DNA of 64,000 nucleotides from Flavobacteriales bacterium (GTDB lineage Bacteria; Bacteroidota; Bacteroidia; Flavobacteriales_D; Sanyastnellaceae). The first letter of the stretch is position 1. Every line of letters begins with the position of its first letter. A program made the position numbers and the translations under genes. Shown piece after piece: positions 17,526-25,695 of this stretch. The notes beneath the pieces were generated by a model. It made no database searches and was not told the origin of the DNA. It saw only the letters and a list, made by a program, of their open reading frames with translations. The DNA is taken from assembly GCA_015665315.1 (NCBI GenBank), contig JADFAK010000001.1:29970-93969 (forward strand). The letters run 5' to 3'.

Positions 17526-18110
17526 TTATTCTTTCAATAGGTTTACGCTTATTACATTGTAATTGCTGTCCTGTTCTTGAGCATAAAAACTCCAGGATGT
17601 AGCATCTCTCACTCCTATCAAAGCCGCGCGTCCCCCTGAATAGTCATTGGCTCCATAAACCCGTACGCCACTTGCAGCCAATCGATCTTGTAACATAGTG
17701 CCTGTTTCGCCAGTAGGTTGTAAGTGTGCAACACTCCAAGTTCCGCCCACCGGTAGCATGGCGATGCAACACCCCGTTAATTGGGTAGTAATCATTATTC
17801 CTGTCCCCACCATGTCTAAAGGAAAGGGGTTAATTGCTATGTTACTGGGCTGCACAGGAATATGTAGTGCATGAAATGGAAATCCTCCGAAGATCTGATC
17901 AGGACGAATCTGAAATCGCTGACCGGTTTTAGGCCTAATGTTCCCCGTTAGATTTCTAGGTCGATTAATGGTAGCAAGCGTATCATACATGTAAAATGTG
18001 TGAAGCCCCGCTGGAGCGTTACCTGCTACGGCAATTGGGGTGATGGAGTTTTTTCGAAGAAACTCCATAGGGTTCGTTTGGAGCATTTGTATTGCCTGAG
18101 CCTCAGTCAT
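17526..18110 (-). CDS. Unknown protein with CNF1/BLF1-like Cys-His deamidase signature
   Basis: A 194-residue protein with no signal peptide. I do not recognise the whole sequence. A local motif stands out: QLTGC114CIAML, then WSVAH129LQPTGET. CNF1/Pnf toxins and Burkholderia lethal factor 1 have a nucleophilic Cys in an (L)SGC motif at the end of a strand and a His 12-15 residues later; here the spacing is 15, as in CNF1 (Cys866, His881). The surrounding strand pattern (GTGIMITTQ, SYAQEQ-like end strands) is compatible. If right, it would deamidate a protein glutamine. It is convergent with cca and has no obvious immunity partner. CheD-like or unrelated folds remain possible. Confidence 0.45.
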   Translation of the reverse strand: MTEAQAIQMLQTNPMEFLRKNSITPIAVAGNAPAGLHTFYMYDTLATINRPRNLTGNIRPKTGQRFQIRPDQIFGGFPFHALHIPVQPSNIAINPFPLDMVGTGIMITTQLTGCCIAMLPVGGTWSVAHLQPTGETGTMLQDRLAASGVRVYGANDYSGGRAALIGVRDATSWSFYAQEQDSNYNVISVNLLKE

Positions 18111-18320
18111 GTTGTTTGATTTTTCAGTTTAGTCGAGGAAGATATCAAAGATTATTGAATTCACTTAAAGAATAAGGCTCCCATGAGTGATGAAATGTTC
18201 AAAAGGGAGGATTTTTCCAACCAGGGTATACAGAGTACATTGGTTACAAGGTGTCACCATGCGTATGCTTGGTAGTCGGCTCAAAAAAGGGATTCCAACA
18301 ACATGATTCATTGCACCACA

Positions 18321-19043
18321 ATGAAATCCAATGCTTTACGTTGTCTTATCGTGAAACGAATTTTCCCTCTTCTTCTGCTGCTATCCTGCTTTTCGTCCAA
18401 TGCTCAGGACCATCAATTTAAGTTGGTGCCTTTGGAGTTTACCCCTCAGTTTGTGCCCGACTCGAAGGTGCTATTCATGGATATTCCCAACTACCTGCGC
18501 ATTACTTCGTCTGCAGGAATGCTCGTGACAGATACCCTGGTACGCGGTGCAACAATTGTAAGCCGTGATGGGCAATTGGCAATAGAGCCTTTTGACGACA
18601 TCAAAGTTGAAATTGAATTGCATGCGATCGATACGATATCGGGTAAAAGGGCCGTGTTTGTGCGCACCTATGAAACGATAGCACTGCCATATGTCACTAT
18701 CAACAACGTAAAATCGGATTCCATGATGCCTTCGCTGGATTGTCTGATTGGAGGGAAATTGGTACCTAGACTGGAAGGTTATTATTTGCCCATGCGAGTG
18801 GATTCATTCTGGATGGAAGCTGTGCAAGGAGGAGAGCTGTTTGACCTAGAAGCCAAGGGCGACGGACTCACTAGGCCCATGCGGCAAGTGATTTACGATG
18901 TTGACCGCAGCATCGAGTTACTGTTTTATGATATATGGGTAAGCTTTGGGACAGGTTATTCTATTCCAGCTCAAAATTATAGGGTCTACGTTACAGAGGA
19001 CGACCCAAATCCGACTTCATTTGGAATAGGCGTAGTGAGGTAA
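18321..19043 (+). CDS. Secreted protein resembling the C-terminal domains of GldM
   Basis: A protein of about 240 residues with a signal peptide (VKRIFPLLLLLSCFSSNAQ). The order VLFMDIPNYLRI, a strand-rich middle, a run ending LPYVTINNV, GGKLVPRLEG and SFWMEAVQGG is reminiscent of the Ig-like C-terminal domains of the gliding/T9SS motor protein GldM. There is no transmembrane helix of the GldM type and no gldKLN neighbours, so it would be a stand-alone relative. An ATG six codons upstream (18303) is an alternative start. Confidence 0.4.
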   Translation: MKSNALRCLIVKRIFPLLLLLSCFSSNAQDHQFKLVPLEFTPQFVPDSKVLFMDIPNYLRITSSAGMLVTDTLVRGATIVSRDGQLAIEPFDDIKVEIELHAIDTISGKRAVFVRTYETIALPYVTINNVKSDSMMPSLDCLIGGKLVPRLEGYYLPMRVDSFWMEAVQGGELFDLEAKGDGLTRPMRQVIYDVDRSIELLFYDIWVSFGTGYSIPAQNYRVYVTEDDPNPTSFGIGVVR

Positions 19044-19056
19044 TCGGAAACGAGAA

Positions 19057-19248
19057 TTACTCTTCGTTCTTGCATTTCTCCTCCGGTCGCGCGCCGCATA
19101 CACCACATGTGCCTCCAGACTCCTGAAGCATAGGGTTGTTGGAAGCACACGTTCCAGCAAACTCACCGTTTTTCTTAAGTAAGATTTTAATGGCGATTCC
19201 CGCGACAGCAAAAGCGAGTAATCCGATGGCTAAAAGTGCTGTTTTCAT
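19057..19248 (-). CDS. Small single-span protein with CxxC-type motif
   Basis: A 63-residue protein: an N-terminal membrane segment (LLAIGLLAFAVAGIAIKILL), then GTCASNNPMLQESGGTCGVCGARPEEKC. The conserved-looking cysteines (GTCAS, CGVCG) suggest metal binding or thiol chemistry. The shape resembles small NqrM-like proteins, though the cysteine spacing is different. Function unknown. Confidence 0.65.
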   Translation of the reverse strand: MKTALLAIGLLAFAVAGIAIKILLKKNGEFAGTCASNNPMLQESGGTCGVCGARPEEKCKNEE

Positions 19249-19320
19249 AGAGCAAAGATACTGGCTTTCTCTTGGCGAGTGATCACAATAAGATAAAAAA
19301 ATGCTGACAATGAACAGTTC

Positions 19321-20076
19321 TTATTCACCAATAAGCAACTGACCGTCACCCGTTTGATTGAGGGTTACGGTTGCTGGATTGCCCCAATAGACAATGTCTC
19401 CATCGGATTGAATCTGAGCACTTAGGAAAGAACCTGCACGCACCGAAATTGAGTTGATCGAGTTGCTATTGGCCACCACGCGATCGGCCCACAGGGATTT
19501 GGCGTCGATTTTGTGCAGACCCGCGTTGAAGAAGAAGGCCTCTTCGCAAGTGCCGCTCAATATGGCATTGGCTGTTCCCGCGTGGGTTTTATACACTACC
19601 ACATCGCAGTCAAGTTCGACTTCACATGTACCTGACGCATCGTGGTTCTCGATATGGAACATTTCCTTGTGCAACACGCCATGGGTACCCACATTTCCTG
19701 CGCCATGGTGAGATATTTGGTCGAATGACCCATAAAAATCAATGCAATAACGCACACCTAATTTCCGCACGAAGTTGCACATATTCTTATCCACCACATA
19801 CAGCGTCCCATTGTCCACAACCGTTTCAATATCGGGCACCAAATTCGCCGGACCAGTCACTTTGATGTACTGCTCGTCACTTTCATGCAAGATCAGGTCG
19901 ATCACATCATGCATCTCAATCACCACGATCGTTTCGTCAAAATTCCGGGTTTCGGTAAGCGTATCACCAGCTCGTTGTAAACAATCGGGTGCGTTCGGTT
20001 TATTGCATGCAGCAAGTAACACAGCGACAAGCGCAAATGCATATAGCGAGCAGTTATGTCGACCTAAAATTGCCAT
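19321..20076 (-). CDS. DUF2807 (GIN domain) lipoprotein
   Basis: A 251-residue lipoprotein (LVAVLLAAC lipobox) with the DUF2807 head/GIN-type beta-helix: ETRNFDETIVVIEMHDVIDLIL, YIKVTGPANLVPDIETVV, GTLYVVDKN, then short repeated strands with ASGTCEVE, GTANAILSG and SINSISVRAGS, ending in a solenoid cap. Such proteins are common on Bacteroidota surfaces and of unknown ligand. The start overlaps the preceding acyloxyacyl hydrolase gene by 13 bases, so they form an operon. One exact 16-mer hairpin lies in the signal-peptide codons (FALVA). Confidence 0.88.
   Translation of the reverse strand: MAILGRHNCSLYAFALVAVLLAACNKPNAPDCLQRAGDTLTETRNFDETIVVIEMHDVIDLILHESDEQYIKVTGPANLVPDIETVVDNGTLYVVDKNMCNFVRKLGVRYCIDFYGSFDQISHHGAGNVGTHGVLHKEMFHIENHDASGTCEVELDCDVVVYKTHAGTANAILSGTCEEAFFFNAGLHKIDAKSLWADRVVANSNSINSISVRAGSFLSAQIQSDGDIVYWGNPATVTLNQTGDGQLLIGE
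20024..20039 (+). repeat. Exact 16-mer hairpin-AAATG element (GCGACAAGCGCAAATG)
   Basis: Identical to 5920. It is again antisense within signal-peptide codons and again encodes FALVA. Confidence 0.85.
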
Positions 20077-21176
20077 CCCAGTCCGAGTTCAAAGTTATCT
20101 GCCTTAGCAAAGTGCGTTTTCAATCTGGCCCCAACCAACCAATGATCGGCAATGATATAGTAGATGGCAAAGCGCGAGTACACAGAACCGTTCACTTTGG
20201 CATAATCCATCACGTAGGCGCCCGTACTTATTTCGATATACCACGTGTCAAAGTTCAGGTTGAATACCCCTGCTAATCCAAGCCTGTTGGCATATTTGCG
20301 TGAAACGCCAAGCCGACCTAAATCCTCCAAAATGGGTATAAGTGACGAGGTATAGAAGTAATCAAGTGAAGCACCCAAATTCACCTTGTTTCCAATGGCG
20401 TAGGTGCTTGTAATGTTGGCCGAGTAGGAAGCGAATTTCCCTTGGTTGGGCGTGCCAATTTCCTTCAAACCAAATCCGCCAAATATCGCCGTTCTCCAGC
20501 GTTTCTCGGGTATTCCGATCTCTCGACTTCCTGTTTCCAGGGCTTTCAATCGATCGTTGTTGTCGGGCACAAACCGCGCAGCTAGAAAAATCGAGGCTAA
20601 GTTGGTCCCTTTGTTGGGCGTCCGAAAAGCACCATTGGAGAAGTGCGAAAACCGCAAGCCTGTCCCCAGTTGAAGGTGCTCGCTGACTTGAAAGTCGACG
20701 TGGTACTCGAGTGCCAAGGCTGCGTTGAAATGGCTACCCACAAATATGGCCTTCGTGTTGTTGTCAATATCCCAAATCTTGGAGATGTAACCTACGCCAG
20801 CCACGATTTTCAGACTATTGGTAAAGAAGGGGTTTTTGTTGAAAGGGATGCGTATGTAGGGAGCCAGACTGAATTGAAGTCCGAGCAGGTCACGGTTCCC
20901 TGGATCGGCACCCCAGATATCGAGTCCGATGAAGGGTCGGCCATAGGCATGGTGCCAATCCCGCTTCCCACTTGTGAGCCACTCCACGTTTACGTTGAAT
21001 TCCTGGGTATGCTTGGTCACAAGGCCTTGCAATTGCGGTCCGTGTGGAATCAAGTAGCCCGCGTGCGCCGAAGCCAGGATGGAAGGCTTGCCAAAAGCGC
21101 GTACTTCGGCCGATTCCTGGGCATGAGCACAGAAAAGCAGACCAAAACACATGAAAATGGAAACAAGGATTTTCAC
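20064..21176 (-). CDS. Acyloxyacyl hydrolase / PagL-like outer-membrane protein
   Basis: About 370 residues with a signal peptide (KILVSIFMCFGLLFCAHAQ). The family block GLRFSHFSNGAFRTPNKGTN holds the His-x-Ser pair of lipid A 3-O-deacylase PagL (HFS here). Alternating strands suggest a beta-barrel. It may trim acyl chains of lipid A. The start is most likely the GTG at 21176: a TATTTTTG promoter element lies 6 bases upstream, so the transcript would be leaderless or nearly so. A TTG at 21224 is the alternative. Confidence 0.85.
   Translation of the reverse strand: MKILVSIFMCFGLLFCAHAQESAEVRAFGKPSILASAHAGYLIPHGPQLQGLVTKHTQEFNVNVEWLTSGKRDWHHAYGRPFIGLDIWGADPGNRDLLGLQFSLAPYIRIPFNKNPFFTNSLKIVAGVGYISKIWDIDNNTKAIFVGSHFNAALALEYHVDFQVSEHLQLGTGLRFSHFSNGAFRTPNKGTNLASIFLAARFVPDNNDRLKALETGSREIGIPEKRWRTAIFGGFGLKEIGTPNQGKFASYSANITSTYAIGNKVNLGASLDYFYTSSLIPILEDLGRLGVSRKYANRLGLAGVFNLNFDTWYIEISTGAYVMDYAKVNGSVYSRFAIYYIIADHWLVGARLKTHFAKADNFELGLGWQF
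20294..20308 (-). repeat. Hairpin-AAAT element, GCG-TTTCA-CGC-AAAT
   Basis: A 3-bp stem with a 5-nt loop; the tail reads AAATA. It is in the coding sense of the acyloxyacyl hydrolase gene. Confidence 0.35.
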
Positions 21177-21181
21177 AGGGG

Positions 21182-21189
21182 CAAAAATA
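21182..21189 (-). promoter_or_regulatory. Bacteroidota -7 element TATTTTTG (acyloxyacyl hydrolase)
   Basis: It matches TAnnTTTG on the minus strand, 6 bases before the preferred GTG start. Confidence 0.5.
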
Positions 21190-21273
21190 GGCGGTTCTGC
21201 CAAATGTTGAGAAATTGTTTGCACTTGAACAAAACACCACCCTTGGATTCTAGCTTGTGGGCGTTGAGGCGAT

Positions 21274-21281
21274 TACATTTG
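21274..21281 (+). promoter_or_regulatory. Bacteroidota -7 element TACATTTG (mazG)
   Basis: It matches TAnnTTTG, with a TTG 16 bases upstream at 21255. It lies 19 bases before the mazG ATG, implying a short leader. Confidence 0.6.
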
Positions 21282-21299
21282 CGACGAAAGATTAAGGGA

Positions 21300-22070
21300 A
21301 TGAATACACGAGAAGAACAAAAAGAGGCTTTTGGACGATTGTTGGACATTATGGACGACCTGCGCGCCAAATGTCCGTGGGATATGAAGCAAACCATGGG
21401 CAGTCTGCGCCACCTCACCATCGAAGAAATGTACGAACTCACGGATGCCATTTTGGACAATGACATGCAGGAGATCAAGAAAGAGATCGGCGATGTGATG
21501 CTGCACTTGGTGTTTTACAGCAAGATAGCGTCGGAGACCCAGGACTTTGATATTGCCGACTCATTGAATGCAATTTGCGAAAAACTCATCTCGCGTCACC
21601 CGCATATTTACGGAGATGTGGAAGTGCAGGATGAAGAAGAAGTCAAGGCCAATTGGGAAAAGCTCAAGCTCAAAGAAGGAAACAAGAGCGTTTTGTCGGG
21701 TGTTCCAAAAGGATTGCCATCAATGGTAAAAGCATCTCGTATTCAGGACAAGGCGCGTGGAGTGGGCTTTGACTGGGAGAAGCCCGAGCAAGTGTGGGAG
21801 AAAGTAGAAGAGGAAATCGCCGAGTTCAAGGAAGAGGCTGATAAGAACAGCCCTGAAATGGAGGACGAGTTTGGCGACTTGTTGTTCTCCTTGATCAACT
21901 TCGCTCGATTCAAGAATATCAATCCAGACGATGCTTTGGAGAAGACCAACAAGAAGTTCATCAAACGTTTCCAGTTCTTGGAGTCGGAAAGTGCCAAAGA
22001 CGGAAAGAAGATGGGGGAGATGAGTTTAGAAGAGATGGATAGCTATTGGGAGAGGGCTAAGGGGCTTTGA
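21300..22070 (+). CDS. mazG: Nucleoside triphosphate pyrophosphohydrolase MazG
   Basis: A 256-residue all-alpha NTP pyrophosphatase with two MazG domains. The first has LRAKCPWDMKQT, LTIEEMYELTDAI and EIGDVMLHLVFYSKIA; the second has the EEIAEFKEE and EFGDLLFSLINFARF metal-binding helices. It hydrolyses NTPs to NMP and PPi, clearing damaged nucleotides or modulating (p)ppGpp. The frame runs far upstream, but homology and the promoter place the start here. Confidence 0.97.
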   Translation: MNTREEQKEAFGRLLDIMDDLRAKCPWDMKQTMGSLRHLTIEEMYELTDAILDNDMQEIKKEIGDVMLHLVFYSKIASETQDFDIADSLNAICEKLISRHPHIYGDVEVQDEEEVKANWEKLKLKEGNKSVLSGVPKGLPSMVKASRIQDKARGVGFDWEKPEQVWEKVEEEIAEFKEEADKNSPEMEDEFGDLLFSLINFARFKNINPDDALEKTNKKFIKRFQFLESESAKDGKKMGEMSLEEMDSYWERAKGL

Positions 22071-22474
22071 AAATAGTCGTACACATACTGACAATCTTAG
22101 TTTTACTGGCTTCCAACGGCCTACTTTATCTATTTCTTTTTCGCCGTGAAGCACTTCAAAAAATCATACGAGGCTTTTTCAAAGAGCGTGAATTACTCGT
22201 GTTGTTGATTCACTTTGGGGTTTTGGTAGGTGCTACGGTGGCAACTTCGTCATACTACAGTCAGCGCTACAAGACCTACGATGTCGCCGAGTTTGTGTTA
22301 TCCCTTTCGTTGATCGGGTTCACGGTTCTTTGTTTGTCTGCCCTACCATATCAATTCATTACTCGGAAATATTCCATGGCCGTTAAGGTTATTGGTGTAC
22401 TTGCGTGCTTGGTGATGGCTTTTGTGTCGCTCGCTATGATCGTTGGGATGTCTTGGGGGAGGGTGAGTTGGTAG
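22067..22474 (+). CDS. Four-span membrane protein, unknown
   Basis: A 135-residue hydrophobic protein with about four membrane spans (near 5-26, 42-62, 75-95 and 107-130). It starts at a TTG overlapping the mazG stop (TTTGA), implying coupled translation. I recognise no family. Confidence 0.6.
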   Translation: MKIVVHILTILVLLASNGLLYLFLFRREALQKIIRGFFKERELLVLLIHFGVLVGATVATSSYYSQRYKTYDVAEFVLSLSLIGFTVLCLSALPYQFITRKYSMAVKVIGVLACLVMAFVSLAMIVGMSWGRVSW

Positions 22475-22493
22475 AAGAATAACGAAGGTAATA

Positions 22494-22585
22494 TTTACAC
22501 TCGTTGCCATTACGGGGGTAAAAAATAAATAAATTTACACTCGTTCTCGTTGTGAGGGTAATAAAAGTGTAAATTTACACTCGTT
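22494..22585 (+). promoter_or_regulatory. Three direct repeats at exact 40-bp spacing upstream of fic
   Basis: TTTACACTCGTT occurs at 22494, 22534 and 22574, each followed by a related TTGTGAGGGTAA-like tail. The third copy begins inside a perfect 14-bp palindrome, GTGTAAATTTACAC (22567-22580). The array ends 32 bases before the Fic start. It looks like a multi-site operator or a stacked promoter, plausibly bound by the winged-helix end of the Fic protein itself. Confidence 0.7.
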
Positions 22586-22617
22586 CAGATTGTGAGCATT
22601 TCAAATATCTGATTAGC

Positions 22618-23703
22618 ATGAGTGAGTTTAACCGAGATATACCTTATAATGGGCTGCCATTACTTCCTCCAATCGATAAGTTGGAAACAATAGATGTCCT
22701 TAAAAAGACTATTTCAGCCAGCAGGGCACTTGCCAATTTAAACGGTGCAATCATTAACCTCCCGAATCCTCAGTTGTTTTTGGACACGATACATTTGCAG
22801 GAGGCGAAGGCAAGTTCAGAAATTGAGAATATTCTTACAACAAACGATGAATTGTACAAGTCGGTCGTGGCCAAAACGAAACGGAACGATACGGCTGTCA
22901 AAGAAGTCATTAGCTATAAATATGCTCTTTGGCATGGATTGCAGCAATTGAAGACCAGGCCATTCATTACCACGAATCTCTGCATCGAAATCATGCAGCA
23001 GATTAAAGAAAATACTTCGGGCATAAGAACTGTAGGCGGAACAACCTTGTCGAATTTCAAGGGACAAATTATTTATACGCCGCCAACTGGCGAAAATGTC
23101 ATTCGAGAAAAGTTGGCCAACCTAGAAAAGTTCATCAACGAAGATATTTCCTTCGATCCTCTGGTAAAAATGGCTGTCATGCATTATCAGTTTGAGGCCA
23201 TTCATCCATTTGCTGATGGAAATGGTCGTACTGGGCGTATTTTGCTTTTGCTTTTCTTGAAGATGGAAAAATTATTGGATGTGCCTGCGCTTTATTTGAG
23301 TGAATACATCATTCAGAACAAAGCCGATTATTACAACGGTCTGCGCATGGTCACCGAAAAAGGGGATTGGGAGAATTGGATCATCTACATGTTGGATATG
23401 ATTGAGCAGACGGCCAATAAAGGCATGGTGCGTTTGAAGGAGATCATGGATTTAATGCATGAAGTTGCCCAAGAGATTCAAGCTGAACTTCCAAAAATCT
23501 ATTCTAAAGAACTGGTTGAAGTCCTTTTTAAACTGCCTTACATTAAAAGAATGAACCTCATCGATGCTGGTTTCGGAACTCCTAAAACGGTAGGCAATTA
23601 TTTAATCGCCTTGGAGGAGAAAGGCTTTTTGAAATCGGTGATGGTCGGCAAGGAGAAATTGTACTTGAATTGGAGGTTGATGGAGGTGCTGGAGAAGGGG
23701 TGA
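22618..23703 (+). CDS. Fic family AMP-transferase with C-terminal winged helix
   Basis: A 361-residue Fic/DUF4172-type protein. The active-site loop HPFADGNGRTGR spans 196-207. The N-terminal inhibitory helix motif (S/T)xxxE(G/N) is S66-S-E-I-E70-N71, so it is an intramolecularly inhibited (class II) Fic enzyme. The C-terminus (about 295-360; PKTVGNYLIALEEKGFLKSV) is a winged-helix DNA-binding domain. It should AMPylate a protein hydroxyl, target unknown. The repeat array directly upstream fits autoregulation. Confidence 0.93.
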   Translation: MSEFNRDIPYNGLPLLPPIDKLETIDVLKKTISASRALANLNGAIINLPNPQLFLDTIHLQEAKASSEIENILTTNDELYKSVVAKTKRNDTAVKEVISYKYALWHGLQQLKTRPFITTNLCIEIMQQIKENTSGIRTVGGTTLSNFKGQIIYTPPTGENVIREKLANLEKFINEDISFDPLVKMAVMHYQFEAIHPFADGNGRTGRILLLLFLKMEKLLDVPALYLSEYIIQNKADYYNGLRMVTEKGDWENWIIYMLDMIEQTANKGMVRLKEIMDLMHEVAQEIQAELPKIYSKELVEVLFKLPYIKRMNLIDAGFGTPKTVGNYLIALEEKGFLKSVMVGKEKLYLNWRLMEVLEKG

Positions 23704-23717
23704 TTAAAAATATTGTG

Positions 23718-24194
23718 ATGAAAATATTTATACTTTTACTTTTAATACTAGCTGCAAAACCATCACTTATAGGGCAAGCTACAGATTCATTGGATGTCTA
23801 CAATTCGCCCGAAAGGAAGACATATAATTGGACTATTCTAGATTCTTGCTTATGTAAGATCGACGCTAGCCGACAAGTTGTTTTTCTTCAGTTTGTCAAT
23901 GGTAGTGATGAGGAATTAAAAGAGGCATTTATCAACTCGTTTAAATCATTGGAACAGATTAAGTATTGGATTGTTGATGGTGAACAAAGTTTTCGGGGTG
24001 AAGTTGAAAAGTTATTGGGGATTTCGATAATAATATACTGTGATGATTATTGTGCATTTGTAGAAACCGGTGAGTTCACAATTGATACTTCTACAAGAGA
24101 AATAATTCGAATGACTCGAGTAGAAGATAATGTGTATTGTTGGGATTTCAAGGGTCGAAACCCCATAAGAAATTGTGAGATTAGGCTAAAGTGA
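23718..24194 (+). CDS. Secreted protein, unknown (AT-rich block)
   Basis: A 158-residue protein with a signal peptide (KIFILLLLILAAKPSLIGQ). The middle (VFLQFVNGSDEELKEAFINSF) could be one mixed alpha/beta domain, and the C-terminal half has paired cysteines (IYCDDYCAF, NVYCWDF, RNCEIR). I recognise no family. It begins a block clearly richer in A and T than the housekeeping genes around it. Confidence 0.6.
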   Translation: MKIFILLLLILAAKPSLIGQATDSLDVYNSPERKTYNWTILDSCLCKIDASRQVVFLQFVNGSDEELKEAFINSFKSLEQIKYWIVDGEQSFRGEVEKLLGISIIIYCDDYCAFVETGEFTIDTSTREIIRMTRVEDNVYCWDFKGRNPIRNCEIRLK

Positions 24195-24258
24195 TTGATT
24201 TTAGACAAAATATGCCCGCAGGAAAATATTTTGAAAATAGTTTAGCCAGTTGTGCAAA

Positions 24259-24888
24259 ATGGAAAAGATGCTAATGAGGATGCTATATTGGTTTGTTTTC
24301 GGATTTATTATTCTTTCTCAAGTCTCTTGTAAGCAAGCTGCTATTTGTACAGAACGACTTGAATCATACTTTGGTCAAGAATGCAACTTGATCGAGTGCA
24401 GGGAGAATGAAGCGGTAATTTATCGAGCACTGACTTATGATGTAGACAAGGTGTTGTTTATTGAATATTATTATCCGAATGGTCAATTGGAAGCCATTAA
24501 TTTCAATAAAATGGACGGTTCTATGATGTATTTGGAGGAACTTGATCAAGACGGGAAGGTCCTGGCAAGGGAATCGGACTGGGGATTTATCGTCATTGGT
24601 GAGTGTGATTTATTGGTTGGAGATACATTAAAACTCGAAATCTTGTTTCCAACAACTGCGCATGTTTCAGTGTCAGCTAAGATTAATCGTGCCGATGGGC
24701 AAAAAATTCAATTCCACAGATCGGAAACTTGGCTCTTGTCAGTTTCGCTTCCTATGATCCAGGCTGGAAGGTTTAGTGTGAATTATTCGGTGCGAGTTGA
24801 AGATAAACTATTCAATATCTTCGAAGTTGTTGAGGATGTTTTCCTCGTGAACGTGAAAGCCACTGAACCTGATTTGAATGATAACTAA
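24259..24888 (+). CDS. Lipoprotein, unknown (AT-rich block)
   Basis: About 209 residues with a lipobox (FIILSQVSC). The N-terminal half holds a toxin-antidote-like 'MORN' feel (VLFIEYYYPNGQLEAINF), as in proteins with YxNGxL turns. The C-terminal half resembles a small beta-sandwich (DTLKLEILFPTTAHVSVSAKI). I cannot assign a function. The next gene overlaps its end. Confidence 0.6.
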   Translation: MEKMLMRMLYWFVFGFIILSQVSCKQAAICTERLESYFGQECNLIECRENEAVIYRALTYDVDKVLFIEYYYPNGQLEAINFNKMDGSMMYLEELDQDGKVLARESDWGFIVIGECDLLVGDTLKLEILFPTTAHVSVSAKINRADGQKIQFHRSETWLLSVSLPMIQAGRFSVNYSVRVEDKLFNIFEVVEDVFLVNVKATEPDLNDN

Positions 24889-24892
24889 GCCC

Positions 24893-25609
24893 ATGAAGTT
24901 CAAATATTGGCCGTTAATCTTCGTTATATCGATTCTTGTCTTAATAAGCATGTCAAGTTGCGAAGACCAAAGAGTTTCGGAGCCATATGCGGACTTCAAA
25001 GAGAATTATTCAGAGTACTACGATCTGACCTTTGTTTCAATGATTTACTATCTGCGGGCCACTGCCTCTTTCCCTAAGGAATTTAGTGACTTATATTCAA
25101 TAGCAAGTGATTCTTTGCGAAGTGATTTGGAGGCATTTCAACGACTATATAATCCCAAATTTCTATTGGACGAACGCGCTCAGGTGCTCAAATGTTACAT
25201 TCCTGGTCCCGACCTTAAAGATGATAGACTTAAAAAAGAAATAGTTTCTGATTTTGAGAACTGGGATTCTGTCATGGATCTGCAAGGGGATATTGTATAC
25301 GGTCTTTTCAATAAACCACCGTCTTGTTCTTATGTCGATTTTTATTTTGCCACATGTGAGAATGGGCGGGTCACTAATGAATATACTCGACCTTCTGAGA
25401 TACTCGGGTTGAGAAAAATTTTCCCACAGACCTACGATTTAGATGATAAATTTGTCTTTTGGATGGTGAAAACTGAAAAAGGGATCAGGTCTCGTACCAT
25501 TTGTGGAAATAAGGATTCGATATTTTCGAATGAAGAAGAGATAAGCAAATTTCTAGACGAATCAGATTTCGTACTTGGTGACTCAACATTATTTTATTTA
25601 GGAGAGTGA
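24893..25609 (+). CDS. Lipoprotein, unknown (AT-rich block)
   Basis: About 238 residues with a lipobox (VLISMSSC). The rest is mixed alpha/beta with no motif I know. An ATG five codons upstream (24878), inside the end of the previous gene, is an alternative start; either way the two are closely coupled. Single 60-base lines sampled in this block are about one-third G+C (near 24421 and 25081), against about 43 percent near 16321. Confidence 0.6.
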   Translation: MKFKYWPLIFVISILVLISMSSCEDQRVSEPYADFKENYSEYYDLTFVSMIYYLRATASFPKEFSDLYSIASDSLRSDLEAFQRLYNPKFLLDERAQVLKCYIPGPDLKDDRLKKEIVSDFENWDSVMDLQGDIVYGLFNKPPSCSYVDFYFATCENGRVTNEYTRPSEILGLRKIFPQTYDLDDKFVFWMVKTEKGIRSRTICGNKDSIFSNEEEISKFLDESDFVLGDSTLFYLGE

Positions 25610-25695
25610 ATATTCAACGAACGAAATTCTAATAGGGCCATTTCGTAGCTTTATAGGCTAAAGGTTTCCTAAATCAACTGGTGAATTCAAGCTTA

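Noticed and set aside
20643..21299. In-frame N-terminal extension of mazG
   Set aside because: It is antisense to the acyloxyacyl hydrolase gene, has no homology and lies upstream of the mazG promoter element.
22494..22585. Possible CRISPR array (three 40-bp spaced repeats)
   Set aside because: Only a 12-bp core is exact, the intervening sequences resemble each other, and no cas genes are near.
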